This document shows, piece after piece, positions 48,246 through 58,364 of a DNA stretch of 64,000 nucleotides. The notes beneath the pieces were generated by a model. That model saw only the letters and a list, made by a program, of their open reading frames with translations. It was not told where the DNA came from and made no database searches. Within the stretch, counting starts at the first letter, position 1. Each line of letters starts with the position of its first letter. A program made the translations under genes and the position numbers. This stretch comes from Hypericum androsaemum (taxonomy: Eukaryota > Streptophyta > Magnoliopsida > Malpighiales > Hypericaceae): contig OZ023198.1 in the NCBI GenBank assembly GCA_963995505.1, positions 6,286,558-6,350,557 of the forward strand, in the 5' to 3' direction.

Positions 48246-49062
48246 AAAAATCTATTACTTGCATTTCCTAATATACCTATGCTTATTACCAGATTATTTC
48301 CTATGAAATTCTCATATCCTCTTGTTTTTAATCCTATTTTTAGATTTTTAAGATCTTTAATGTCTTTTAATACTGCGGGGGAACAATAGAATAGTGCACT
48401 ATTTTTGCTCATATCTACTTCCATTCCTGCTGTTATAGCTTTCTTTAAATCTGTTTGCCAAGATCTGTCTAAAACTAGAACCAAAGCCTTTGTTCCTAAC
48501 TCTTTTCTTCCTAATCCTTTGATTCCTATTATAATTAATCCTACATGTACAAACCTTTTTCCTAATTGTTTTAGTCGTTTTAAAGTTTTTGGAGTAAATA
48601 ATTCTATTTTTTCTGCATTATATACGATTCTTAAGCTTTCTTCTCTATTACTTCTTACTAGTACTGTCCTTACTTTGAGAATTCCTGTCTGATACAAAGT
48701 TCTGGGATTTAAAGCATCTACTTGAGCATTATTATAAAGTTCTAGATTTCTTTCTACATCTATTTCTTCTTCTAACTGAACCACGTCCTGAGTACTATTA
48801 CTTCCCGATCCTCTGAGGAGCCTTCCTAAAAATGAATCTGTGGAGATATTATCACTTACACTATTCCTAGCTGGTTCTGTTATAGTTCCGCTTCGATAGG
48901 GTCTTCCACTAAATGGCGTAGTCATTTTTTGGGTAACCAGTGAATATATTTTGGGGGCAAAATATCTTTTCTAGGTCTTTCGTTTTGTTCTAGATTTAAC
49001 TTTTCTAAAGCTTTAGTTAAGCCGTTTATTTCTACCTTACTATGATTTTCATCTTTTAGTTT
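48239..49062 (-). pseudogene. Movement-protein copy, inverted
   Basis: A minus-strand frame from ATG 48925 to 48239 is open for 228 codons and parallels 45506-46190 on the plus strand. It is preceded (49060-48940) by the end of the N-terminal coiled ORF. It is truncated by the join with the leader repeat. Confidence 0.8.
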
Positions 49063-49099
49063 TTAATATATATAATATATATTATAGTTTTGCGGAGGC

Positions 49100-49335
49100 C
49101 CTTGAAGAAGCCCTAAAAACTTTTGGGCCCAATTTGTTTATAGAACCAGAGGTTGTTAGACCCTTCTCTTATGTAACTAGAGAAGAGCCTACCCAGATTG
49201 TTATTAGACATGAAGATACTATCAGACAACTGGAAGCCCATATAGTACTCTTGCAACAATAGAATAATCAACAGATTCGACACCTAGAAGAAAAGAGACA
49301 AGAAGTCGAGCAAAAAGCCCTGTCTGCAGGAAATA
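49100..49335 (+). pseudogene. Transactivator fragment, third copy
   Basis: The plus strand contains FGPNLFIEPEVVRPF and the coiled-coil start, with an in-frame TAG near 49260. It is cut at 49335 by RNase H sequence. Confidence 0.75.
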
Positions 49336-49490
49336 CAGGCATTGATAAATGCACTAGATAAATTTAAATTATATTTAAATAAAGAGTTTACGGTTAGAAC
49401 AGACTGTGAAGCCATAGTTAAATTTCTTAAAAATGAAAATAGTAAGAAAATAAATAGAACCAGATGGGTTAACCTACACAATTTAATACA
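49336..49490 (+). pseudogene. Pararetroviral RNase H fragment
   Basis: FTVRTDCEAIVKFL and the following Lys/Asn/Arg stretch resemble the third part of caulimovirid RNase H. Only about 50 codons are present. Confidence 0.7.
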
Positions 49491-49955
49491 AGGTAGTGGA
49501 AGTAATAGTACTCAGGATCTAGTTCAGTTAGAAGAAGAAATAGATGTAGAAAGAAATCTAGAACATTATAATAATGCTCAAGTAGATGCTTTAAATCCCA
49601 GAACTTTGTATCAGACAGGAATTCTCAATGTAAGGACAGTACTAGTAAGAAGTAATAGAGAAGAAAGCTTAAGAATCGTAGATAATGCAGAAGAAATAGA
49701 ATTATTTACTCCAGAAACTTTAAAACGACTAAAACAATCAGGAAAAAGGTTTGTACATGTAGGATTAATTGTAACAAGAATGAAAGGATTAGGAAGAAAA
49801 TAGTTAGGAACAAATGCTTTGGTTCTAATTTTACACAGATCTTGGCAAACAGATTTAAAGAAAGCTATAATAGCAGGAATGGAAGTAGATATGGCAAAAA
49901 TAGTGCACTGTTCTATTGTTCCCCAGCAGTATTAAAAGTCATTAAAGATCTTAAA
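49491..49955 (+). pseudogene. Movement-protein fragment, third copy
   Basis: Parallels 45630-46080. It is frame-broken near 49802 and ends by joining inverted leader/promoter sequence. Confidence 0.8.
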
Positions 49956-49959
49956 ATCG

Positions 49960-50275
49960 AACTTGAACTAATAGAGAGTGGAGAGTTAAGTGCTCATGAT
50001 GGAAATCTTTCAATGGTTTTCTATTCAGGTTTTTTTCTCATTTTGTGTGTTTACAAGAATGGGGGTAAGCCCCTTAAATAGAAAAACTACAGACAAAAAG
50101 CTAAGACAGAGAGCATCTATTTTTACAGTTGGCAAAAGAAAAGGTACGCACGCAGGCGCACTATCAACAGGGATTGGCTAATAATTGATACAAAGCGTCA
50201 TCCCTTACGTCTATTGCAATAATTGACACTAATCTACTCTATGCGTGTCAGGAATGGACACGTCACCGCTTGTTA
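49960..50275 (-). promoter_or_regulatory. Second pararetroviral promoter, reverse orientation
   Basis: The reverse complement of 44190-44490: GCGTCATCCCTTACGT at 50196-50211 is the as-1-like element, and CCTTAAATAG at 50073-50082 the TATA-like box. It points left, into the movement-protein fragment at 49491-49955, which lies in the opposite orientation. Confidence 0.8.
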
Positions 50276-50280
50276 TACTA

Positions 50281-50440
50281 GAACTAGAAATTGAACTCAT
50301 AAAACAGAGATTAGTAAAATTAGAAACCGAAAAAGATATATGTAGAAATAAAGTAGTTGTAATTAAAGAAAATAATATGGCGGAACAAGTAGTTGAAGAA
50401 GAATCATTCATACTTGGCGACTGTATAGCAAGTTTAATAA
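50281..50440 (+). pseudogene. Capsid-end/protease-start fragment
   Basis: The plus-strand frame ends with GDCIASLI, which also precedes the protease in the minus copy at about 42440. It joins RT sequence directly and lacks the DTGS motif. Confidence 0.6.
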
Positions 50441-50855
50441 TCTATATTCAGTAAATTTGATCTAAAATCAGGATATAACCAACTACAATTAGAAGAATGG
50501 TTTAAACCATGGACATCTTTTACATGCCCAGAAGGACATTTTGAGTGGAATGTCCTTAGTTTTGGTTTAAAAAATGTGCCAGCAATATTTCAAAGATTTA
50601 TGGACAGTATTTTCCTTAAATATGATTTCTGTCTAGTATATATTGATGATATCCTTGTAGCTAGTAACTCAGTTGCTGAACATGAACAACACTTAGCAAC
50701 AGTCTTTGAAGAAGTAGCAAAACAGGGAATAGTATTGAGTAAAAGAAAGATGGAATTATTCAAAAGAAAATTTTTATTTTTAGGATTAGAAATAGGAAAT
50801 GGAAAAATAGAATTACAACCACACATAGCAGAAAAAATCCTAAGTCTTCGGGTAA
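50441..50855 (+). pseudogene. Pararetroviral reverse transcriptase palm fragment
   Basis: The plus strand shows KFDLKSGYNQ, SFGLKNVPAIFQRFMD and the catalytic YIDDIL (about 50638-50655), then FLGLEIGNGKI. This is the central RT only. Its flanks are false joins, so no polymerase can be read. Confidence 0.85.
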
Positions 50856-50859
50856 TTTA

Positions 50860-51410
50860 ACGAAATATCTATTACAGAGATTATCATCCATAGCTCTTCC
50901 GGTTTGTTCCAATAATCTAGCAAAATCGGAACTAAATTCTTTGATGTATTTGAAGTCTGTTATACTTAACTGTTCTAAGTTTCTTACTGCCGTATCTTGT
51001 ATAAATATATTTTCTTTTACTGGGTCAACTCCTAATAATAAGATTCTAATTTGACTTGTGAAGTTATAGGAATTATCTCCTAATGATTTTAATGTATTAA
51101 TTTCTTCGAGATGCTTAGCTTTCTTACTTTGCCAAAATCCTAATGCTGTTGGTCCTAATATTATTTCTAGATAAGAAAATATATCTATGTCTGATCTTTT
51201 ATTCGTTTCCCAATTCCTAACCACTGTTTGTTCCCATACCAGGACTTCGTCTGGCCATAGTTGTGGATGTTGTTGTTCTATAAGTAACATGTCAGAACTA
51301 TATAGTTTTCCTATTGGCATTCTAGATCCTCGTCCTCTAAGGTTAGATTCTCCTTGGTATGCAACTGATGGTGGGAGCCCTAGCTTCAAAGGTTAGATTC
51401 TCTTTTAGTT
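50860..51410 (-). pseudogene. Capsid core copy, inverted
   Basis: A minus-strand frame from about 51389 to 50860 parallels 46960-47465 on the plus strand (IGKLYSSDMLLIEQ, FWQSKKAKH). Open for about 170 codons, then ended by the join with RT sequence. Confidence 0.8.
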
Positions 51411-51438
51411 TTTAGTTTTTTAATATATATATATATAC

Positions 51439-52589
51439 ACTCAAATAGGCCTTCAAAGGTATAATATATACCAATTAGAATAAGAACCTCTACCAAAATG
51501 TTGAGCAATTACCAAGTGATATCCTCTATTCCTTATTCAGCTTATGATAACTGATGCACAACATCAAACTCTCATCCTTTTTCCACAAAAATAATACCAG
51601 AGCAGCCACGGAAAATACTAGGCAAAATATAATTCTCATCCAACCAACCATGAAATTAATGTCAAACTGAATATCCCTCTGATTTAGTAGACCAAGCAAG
51701 TTTTCTGAAAATACATCTGAGAACCCTTTCACAACAAAACCTTATCATCCTGAAACATCAAATTCTGACTCACCCTCTGTCCTGAAGATCATAATCATGA
51801 TGAAGCAATCAATTTTTGTGTGATACGATGATAACTATACAATTCTCAAATTATATCAAAGTCCTTAATATCCAACACATAAATGTGCCATTATGTCGTC
51901 ATCACCCAAACTAATTGGGCTTGATTAGACCATCACAGATACACATATTGTATGTCTTGAGGACGATAAGCAACTACCAAAGTTGCATTCAAAAACTCAT
52001 AATTACATATCCAAGTGATGTACTTAGTAGGTTAACACAAAGATAGAATAGACCCCAACAAAAACCAAAATGCATATGACAAACATACAATCATCAATGA
52101 CAAATGAAGACCATGCAATATCATGTCTCACTACATATCAATGTGTATGGATGTTCGGAGTGCTACATTAGTGAAGCCAAAATCAATCGGCTATTCTTAC
52201 CCGCCGTTGGGCCATAACCGGCTATTCTTACCCGCCGCTGGGCCATAATCGACTATTGTCACCCACCGTTGGGCCATAATCTGTTGCTTCACTAGGTAAC
52301 CTCTTACATGTATGGTTTCTATATGTTCACATATATATATCCATTGGACTCTCTAAGTAACATAATCTATGAGACCACTACAAATGCACATCACAAATTT
52401 AACATCATCTCCCTTCATAAAATAGTCACAAAAAAATGCACAAATAACTTTCACAATTCAGAGGATCCAAAGATTAGGAAGGTGAACAATAACAAGACAT
52501 GACAAATCCTATGTTCCGTAGCACATCTTTAGAAAGTTGACTCGAGAATCAAAACTTTTTCAAACTTAGATGTTAAATATAGGCTCTAA
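51439..52589 (-). pseudogene. Gypsy internal region with RT-start remnant
   Basis: At 51732-51526 the minus strand reads FSDVFSENLLGL and later LFLWKKDESLMLCISYHKLNK. This is the entry of a gypsy RT with the middle portion deleted or diverged. The rest, up to the primer-binding site, has no readable gag. Confidence 0.65.
52180..52290. repeat. Tandem repeat, about 34 bp, three copies
   Basis: GGCTATTCTTACCCGCCGTT then GGGCCATAA recurs three times with small changes in the retrotransposon's 5' internal region. Confidence 0.85.
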
Positions 52590-52606
52590 CCATGCTCTGA
52601 TACCAA
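52590..52606 (-). other. tRNA-iMet primer-binding site of the LTR element
   Basis: The plus strand CCATGCTCTGATACCAA is the reverse complement of TTGGTATCAGAGCATGG, three bases from the LTR edge. It proves the minus orientation of the element. Confidence 0.9.
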
Positions 52607-52609
52607 GTC

Positions 52610-55476
52610 TATCACGACCCAAATTTGGGGTCGGTGACCGGCGCTAGACCCTAAACCATTTACAAAACCAAATAAGTATAGCCAGCCTCAAAATATATTT
52701 TGACTTTACAAAGTCTCATTCAAATACAATTATTCTTTACATTTATCCCAGGATCTAATTGAACTTTGTGGCTACGGAACTGCTAGACAAAGAACCTGTA
52801 AAACTGGAGAGAGGGGGGGTGAGTATTTTGGAATACTCCGTAAGCACATAGAACATAACATATCAGTTATGTCAGATATATGTGGGAGAGACAGAACTTA
52901 ACTATGTCTCACATCAAACCTAACCAATACGAACACAAAGCTAAGACAACAAAAGACCATCTCACAAATAAGGTCATCAAGTAATCACATATCAAACATA
53001 ACCAAAATTTCAGATAGACCTTCACAAACATATAACACATATCGGATGAACTTCAGATAGGTCTAGATAGTGTCACTCCCACGCCGACATAAGGATATCA
53101 TATCTTAAAGGTGCCATCAGAAACCAACCCGCCGGCCAAACATATCATATCATATCATATCATATCAGAATCTTTGTATCCTCAGTATATGTGCACATAT
53201 GACAACAGCCCCGGTTGGTCACGGGTAGACCTCATCATCCGTCATCCACAAACAACGTACTAAACATACCAAAATTCACATAGACCAAAACATATTGGTC
53301 ATATATTCACAAACATATCAAAGTAGCCCCAAGCTAGGAAACTCATGTTCTCTAGCTGGCCATACGCATATGCCACGTATTTCACAAATCTGACCCAAGT
53401 AAGACCAAACATAACACATATGAATAAGACGATAAACAAAACCCATATGCATAAGACGCACATACTTAAGTCCTAAAACATGCACATGTACCAAAAAAAC
53501 TAAAGCTGTCATGATCATATGCTTACTCTAATGAAAACCGCTCCGCGAATGCTCATTCCCAATTCAATTCTACTTTCACTTTGTACCTTCGTCCACCCTT
53601 TTTCCCAAGCTTATTTCTTCTACCAAGAATTTTGTGGAAGCTTCACATACTCTGTATAACAATTTCCAATTACAAAGTGAGGTCAGCTCCTCACTTCCCC
53701 AAGCAAATCACTTCCAATACTTAAAAATAACCAACTTTGGCACAATCGACAACCAACGTCAGAAATAACTTAAGTCCATCAAAGTCGCTTACATCCTTTC
53801 AGTCACTGGTCTATTATTAACTTACCAACATATACAATAATTGTTTGTGATCATAATTTCATAAAAAGATCTGTGTTGGCCAACCGAACACACACTGAGC
53901 ACAAGGTAAGGCCATTCACACTAACTTCGGTAAGCAGTCCTTATAACTCAATATTATACAAGACCAAGTCCATATCTACATCAAAATAACACTTCTCTAT
54001 TCTTTCATCATTACACTAAGTCCAAAAACTAACTTATAATTCCAAATAATTCACTTACCAAGTCGTTACTCTCAAACTACCTCAATTCTGAACTCAGGCA
54101 GATAGTCCGTCTTCCAATCATGTTTTCAGGATGATCCGTTTATCTAAATCAGACATATAATATATCATTAGAAATCTCTTTAAGTTCTCTACAATCTGTA
54201 TGAAGATACCAAACTCAAATTCGGAGTCCAAATAGACTTACCAAATACTTCTTTCCAATTACCTCGACTGTATACTCCAGTTAATAGTCCGTTGTCCAAA
54301 ATATATTTTAGGTCGATTCTTTTATCAAATTATGACCAATCATATATGGTTAGAAAGCTCTTGAAGTCCTATACAATGCTCATGAAGACATGGAAGTCCA
54401 ATTCCAAGCCAAAGGACACTTACCGAATACTTATTTGTCTACCAGCTCACTTGTATACTCCAGTTATTTAGTCTGCCATTCAAAACCAATTTCTCATTAA
54501 TTTCTTTTCAAATAGGACATATAATATACAGTTAGAAATCTCATTGAGTCCTCTACAACCTTTGAGAAGATTGTAAATTCCAAATTGAAGCAAAAACTCA
54601 CTTACCGAACCATTCTTTATTGACCTACTTTTTTCTTTTTCTTCTCTTTCGTTTTATGGCTTATCTCCAGAGTTTCTTGCCTCTTCCTTTAATTTTCTGA
54701 GTTCTAAAAGAGTTTAGGTGAGTCACCATCCAGTATGACTCACGTTCTCAACTAATTTTAACAAATTTCCAAGTGGTGAAAGATGATTGGTTCTAACCTA
54801 CCATGTGGTCCAATCAGGAGGCAGCAAATTGAGTCCAATTTTTCACCAACTTCAGTTACTTATTTCCCAAAATCATTTTCTGTCAATTGTAGATATATAT
54901 GTCTAATTTTTGGATCATATTTATTTGTAGCATTTAGAGCAAAATTGAGACCGTTATGTTCATTTTACCGAACACGTGTCAATACTGTCCAAACTTGACC
55001 AACTAACTTCATAACCCTTGAGAATTATTTATGTAGGCTTTGTTGAGATTGATCTAGAATCCTTAGAAGACTAAATCATGTCTATGCACACTTCATAAAA
55101 GCATAGGAACTTAAATTCTTGTTGAAATAAAGATCGAGAAGTCCAACCAAAATACTTTAAGAATTGACAACACAACATGTCGTTTATCCAGTCGCTAGGC
55201 TTGTTCCAAATTGCTAGCATGACAAACCCATGTCTTTCTAAAGATTATAGGTCCATATCTCACCTTTCAATCCCGGATGAATAACTTGATATCAATTTCT
55301 CACATCATGCTCGGAACCTCCAAGGTAGTCCGATAATAACAATCCTTCTCTTCCAAGTATCTTTGGCACCCTATTTACATAGCAATCTTACTCCAAATAC
55401 TAATCTAATATGTCATTATGACTAAGTATACTTCACTTAAGTCGGACAAATATTATTAAAGGACTAGGGTATTACA
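52610..55476 (-). repeat. 5' LTR (about 2.9 kb)
   Basis: Partner of 36487-39401. The first bases are TATCACGACC instead of TGTCACGACC, a point change in the LTR terminus. It has a longer CATAT run near 53140-53165 than its partner. Confidence 0.88.
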
Positions 55477-55893
55477 AGGAGTGGGGGGGACCACAGTACC
55501 GTGTTGAACGGGGGCCGACGGAGGGAGGATTGGAGGTGGTCGTGGAGCGAATGTCGGGGTTGTTGTCCTGGTGGCCTGGACGAGGTTGGCATAGGGTGCG
55601 ACTTTGGATCTTGGATTCTGGGTTTGACGGCCAACCAAAATCTTTGTTTAATTGGTACCGGATTTTAGAGATGAAGCTTGTGACGTCGGATTCGTTTGGA
55701 GAAGAAGAGATGATGTCATCCATTTTTTTCTAAAGGTATTTTTGTCATTTCAATGAAAAAAAGAAAAAAACTCATTTACAGACCCGAAAGTATAATAAAA
55801 TCAAACAAGAGGGACATCAACGTATATTTTGAAAACAGGGAAAACTTTTGAGTATATTTAAGCAAATCCGAGGGGCTAGAGAGTAATTTCCCC

Positions 55894-56086
55894 TTTTTAA
55901 CACCTTGAACATAAGAACCAAAATAGTTCCATCTCTCAAAACTTAAGGACTAAAAAACTATAAATTGGACTTCTCACAAAATTATATCTAACCTGAGGGA
56001 CCTATTGCACTAAAGTGTAGGTTATATTTTAACGATTTGAATCTAGATAAGTTGGTGTACATGATCGGATTAGTGTTAGGCCGTTA
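55894..56086. other. Short spacer between two TIR elements
   Basis: About 190 bp without recognised content. Confidence 0.5.
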
Positions 56087-56876
56087 AAAATTAATGGGCA
56101 AATTATTCTCAGGTCCCTGACTTTTGATCACCCTCCCCCTAGAGTCCCTGACTTTTGAAAAATGATTGTCTTGTCCTTAAGTTTTGAGGATAATAGACTC
56201 TCGTCTCCCTGGTGAAGGAATATTTCATATTCTCTGGCAATTCTCTAATTAAAAAGACTAAAATGTCCCTCTCACTTAAAAACAAAAATTCTCTTCCTTC
56301 CCTACTTCATCTTCTTCCTCCAACTTTTAACTAAAACTCAAACCTTAGTTTTGAACATTCCAAACCATTTAGAAAGAATCAAAACTTAAAAAATCCTAAT
56401 TTGAAACCCAATCATTTTCTGAATTTGAAAAACCCTAATTTTGATTATTGATAAACCTCTAAATTTCTGGAAAAAATCCTTAGCAGCCTTCATTGTCTTC
56501 ATCAATGGACTATCATCGTCCTCCAAGTACCTCTGCTCCGCGGGATCCATTGCTGTCTCCTAAGCTGCAAAACACAGCCAGATGATTACAATCGCATATA
56601 TACGAGATAAATTAGACAGCATCAACGTCATCAAACTGACACATTAGGGTTTCGAAAGACGGTCCCCATCCAATTAAATTGCACATAATATCATCTCCAA
56701 ATCCACACAACTAAAGCCTCTCTGACTAAAGCGAGAAGAGGGGATCCATACAACTAAGGAAATTAGGGCGTGCAGGTGTGATACCTTGTAAATGATATGT
56801 ACTATCTGAAATGCCTTAAGTGATTTGATGGGTACTATCCATATCAACAAGGTGCACCTTCTTTTCCGGCACACAT

Positions 56877-56960
56877 CCTGAGAGAACTCCAAGGTTAAAC
56901 GCGTTTGGCCAGGAGTAGGATCAGGATGGGTGACCTCCTGGCAAGTTTTCTAGGATGCAT
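56877..56960 (+). repeat. 5S-rRNA-like segment in Cassandra LTR 1
   Basis: GAACTCCAAGGTTAAACGCG and AGGATGGGTGACCTCCTGG resemble the middle and 3' half of plant 5S rRNA, including the internal pol III control region. It is not a real 5S gene: the 5' part is missing and it lies inside an LTR. Confidence 0.85.
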
Positions 56961-57257
56961 GCGAGTGAGGACAAAGCATGCTGGAAAAGACCTGTGTTGG
57001 TCTGTGGAGACAGTCGGTCAAATCACGGGGCGTCACATATGGTATCAGAGCGACCTCGGCTTGTAGGGTGTGGTTCGGGGATCGAATGCATCTGCAACCG
57101 AGGGATTCTAGGACTGTCTGTATCTGGCGCGATGAGGACGTCGCGTATTTAAGGAGGGGTGTATGTGATACCCCGATCTGTTCTGTCTGAAATGCTTAAG
57201 TGATTTGATTGGTACTATCCATACCAACAAGGTGCACCTTCTTTTCTGGCCCACATT

Positions 57258-57342
57258 CTGAGAGAACTCCAAGGTTAAACGCGTTTGGCCGGGAGTAGGA
57301 TCAGGATGGGTGACCTCCTGGAAAGTTTCCTAGGGTGCATGC
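57258..57342 (+). repeat. 5S-rRNA-like segment in Cassandra LTR 2
   Basis: Same 5S-like stretch as in LTR 1, with a few differences (GGCCGGGAGTAGGATC; CTGGAAAGTTTCC). Confidence 0.85.
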
Positions 57343-58115
57343 GAGTGAGGACAAAGTACGCTGGAAAAGACCCGTGTTGGTCTGTGGAGCCAGTCGATCG
57401 AATCACGGGGCGTTACAGCAGGACAATTGGAAAAAAGAAAATAAAAGAAAAAGTGAGGCAAAGGAGAAAGAAACCATGGGTATAGACCAAAATCAAATAG
57501 ATTAATTACCTCTAATTTGGCCTGGTCGCCTCCTCCGTCTCCAACAAGCTTCGCCCGGCTTCTCCCTCGAACAAAGTTCCCTTCCAGTTATCAACAATCC
57601 TCCCAACCAAATCAAAGTAGACACAAATCCCGTACTTTTAGCCCAAGATTTGAGCTCGCAAGGGTTTTGTTCCCTCCTAGGCACAAATCCCTACTTTCAA
57701 TTTTTCAGGTTATTCTATTTGGTTTTGATTTTATTGGAGTTTAGTTTTTGATTAAAGATGAGAGGTAGAAGGTGAAGTGGAAGGAAGAAAGTGAAGTGGG
57801 ATGGAAGAAGAAATTTTTAATTTTTTAAGTATGAGGGGCATTTTAATCTTTTCGAGTGGGGGTTCACCGGAGAATATGGAATATTCCGGCACAGGGACCC
57901 GAGAGTCTATTATCATCGAAACTTAGGGACGAGACAATCATTTTTCAAAAGTCAGAGACCCTAGGAAGAGGGTGACCAAAGTTCAGGAACTTGAGAATAA
58001 TTTGCCCAAAATTAATTCCCATGCCAATCACACATCCACCCACGTGACCTGAGCTGCATTTTTTTTACAGAAACAAGATTCAACTTAAGGAGTCCACGGT
58101 CATACCACACACAGT

Positions 58116-58315
58116 GTGAAAGTGGCGGCGGCGGCTGCATGCAAGCACAGTCACTGCTTCAAATCTCCTCCCGCCTTTCCCCTCAACAGAGACACCTTCT
58201 TCAGCCCCTCAAGCTTCTCCCGCCTTTTCCCTTCCCGCTGCAAACCCATCCCAGTTATTAAGGCTTCCTCCTCCACCCTCCCTGTCCCTTCCACTGCCCC
58301 TCCTCGCTCCAAGTA

Positions 58316-58364
<49 letters not shown>

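Larger units (their letters stand above)
40744..51438. mobile_element. Endogenous pararetrovirus (Caulimoviridae) cluster, scrambled
   Basis: All recognised caulimovirid parts occur as fragments: movement protein, capsid with CCHC knuckle, protease, RT, RNase H, viroplasmin/transactivator, promoter and tRNA-Met site. Several occur two to four times and in both orientations. The ends lie in AT-dinucleotide runs (40744-40762 and about 51422-51438). In-frame stops, frameshifts and false joins are present in nearly every fragment, and no complete genome can be read. An N-terminal coiled ORF, an apparently fused movement-capsid frame and a separate transactivator next to the promoter suggest a cavemo/solendo-like layout, but the genus is not assigned. 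Confidence 0.85.
36487..55476 (-). mobile_element. Gypsy-type LTR retrotransposon, iMet-primed, carrying a viral insertion
   Basis: Two long direct repeats (36487-39401 and 52610-55476) flank about 13.2 kb. Both start TGTCACGACC-like (the right copy has TATCACGACC) and end GGTATTACA. A primer-binding site at 52590-52606 on the minus strand and a purine tract beside the left repeat place the 5' LTR on the right. The flanks AAGAG (36482-36486) and AGGAG (55477-55481) are a possible 5-bp target duplication with one change. RT and integrase-like remnants are on the minus strand. It is inserted in a TIR element and itself holds the pararetroviral cluster. Confidence 0.85.
35733..55893. mobile_element. 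Long-TIR (Mutator-like) element split by a 19-kb insertion
   Basis: The left end GGGGAAATTATTCTGTAGCC at 35733 is matched in inverted form by the right end at 55870-55893. Internal words also pair (TTGCTTAAATATACT with AGTATATTTAAGCAA; TTATTATAATTTCGGGTC with GACCCGAAAGTATAATAAAA; GATGACATC near both inner edges). Removing the LTR retrotransposon leaves an element of about 1.2 kb, similar in size to the one at 11869-13004. TTTTTAAAA at the left edge and TTTTTAACA at the right edge form a weak candidate for a 9-bp duplication. No transposase. It carries a host gene fragment (36168-36446). Confidence 0.7.
56777..57417 (+). mobile_element. Cassandra TRIM retrotransposon, complete
   Basis: Two LTRs (56777-57037 and 57164-57417) start TGTGATACC and end GGGGCGT(C/T)ACA. 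The primer-binding site TGGTATCAGAGC is at 57040-57051, and a polypurine tract AAGGAGGGGTG lies before the second LTR. GCAGG at 56772-56776 and 57418-57422 is a perfect 5-bp target duplication. The LTRs contain 5S-rRNA-like sequence, the hallmark of Cassandra. It has no coding capacity, as normal for a TRIM. Confidence 0.93.
56096..58007. mobile_element. Mutator-like TIR element with 9-bp target duplication
   Basis: Starts GGGCAAATTATTCTCAGGTC and ends in its inverted form (ACTTGAGAATAATTTGCCC). The TIRs stay alignable for about 190 bp. AAAATTAAT stands at 56087-56095 and at 58008-58016, a perfect 9-bp target duplication as made by Mutator-type transposases. There is no transposase inside, so it is non-autonomous. 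It is split by a complete Cassandra TRIM. It ends about 90 bp upstream of the acetolactate synthase subunit remnant. Confidence 0.85.

Noticed and set aside
40744..51438. A complete, potentially active pararetrovirus genome
   Set aside because: Fragments are out of order and in both orientations, with stops or frameshifts in nearly all of them; no contiguous genome is present.
56877..57342. Two 5S rRNA genes
   Set aside because: Only the internal and 3' part of 5S is present, each inside a Cassandra LTR with flanking retrotransposon signals.
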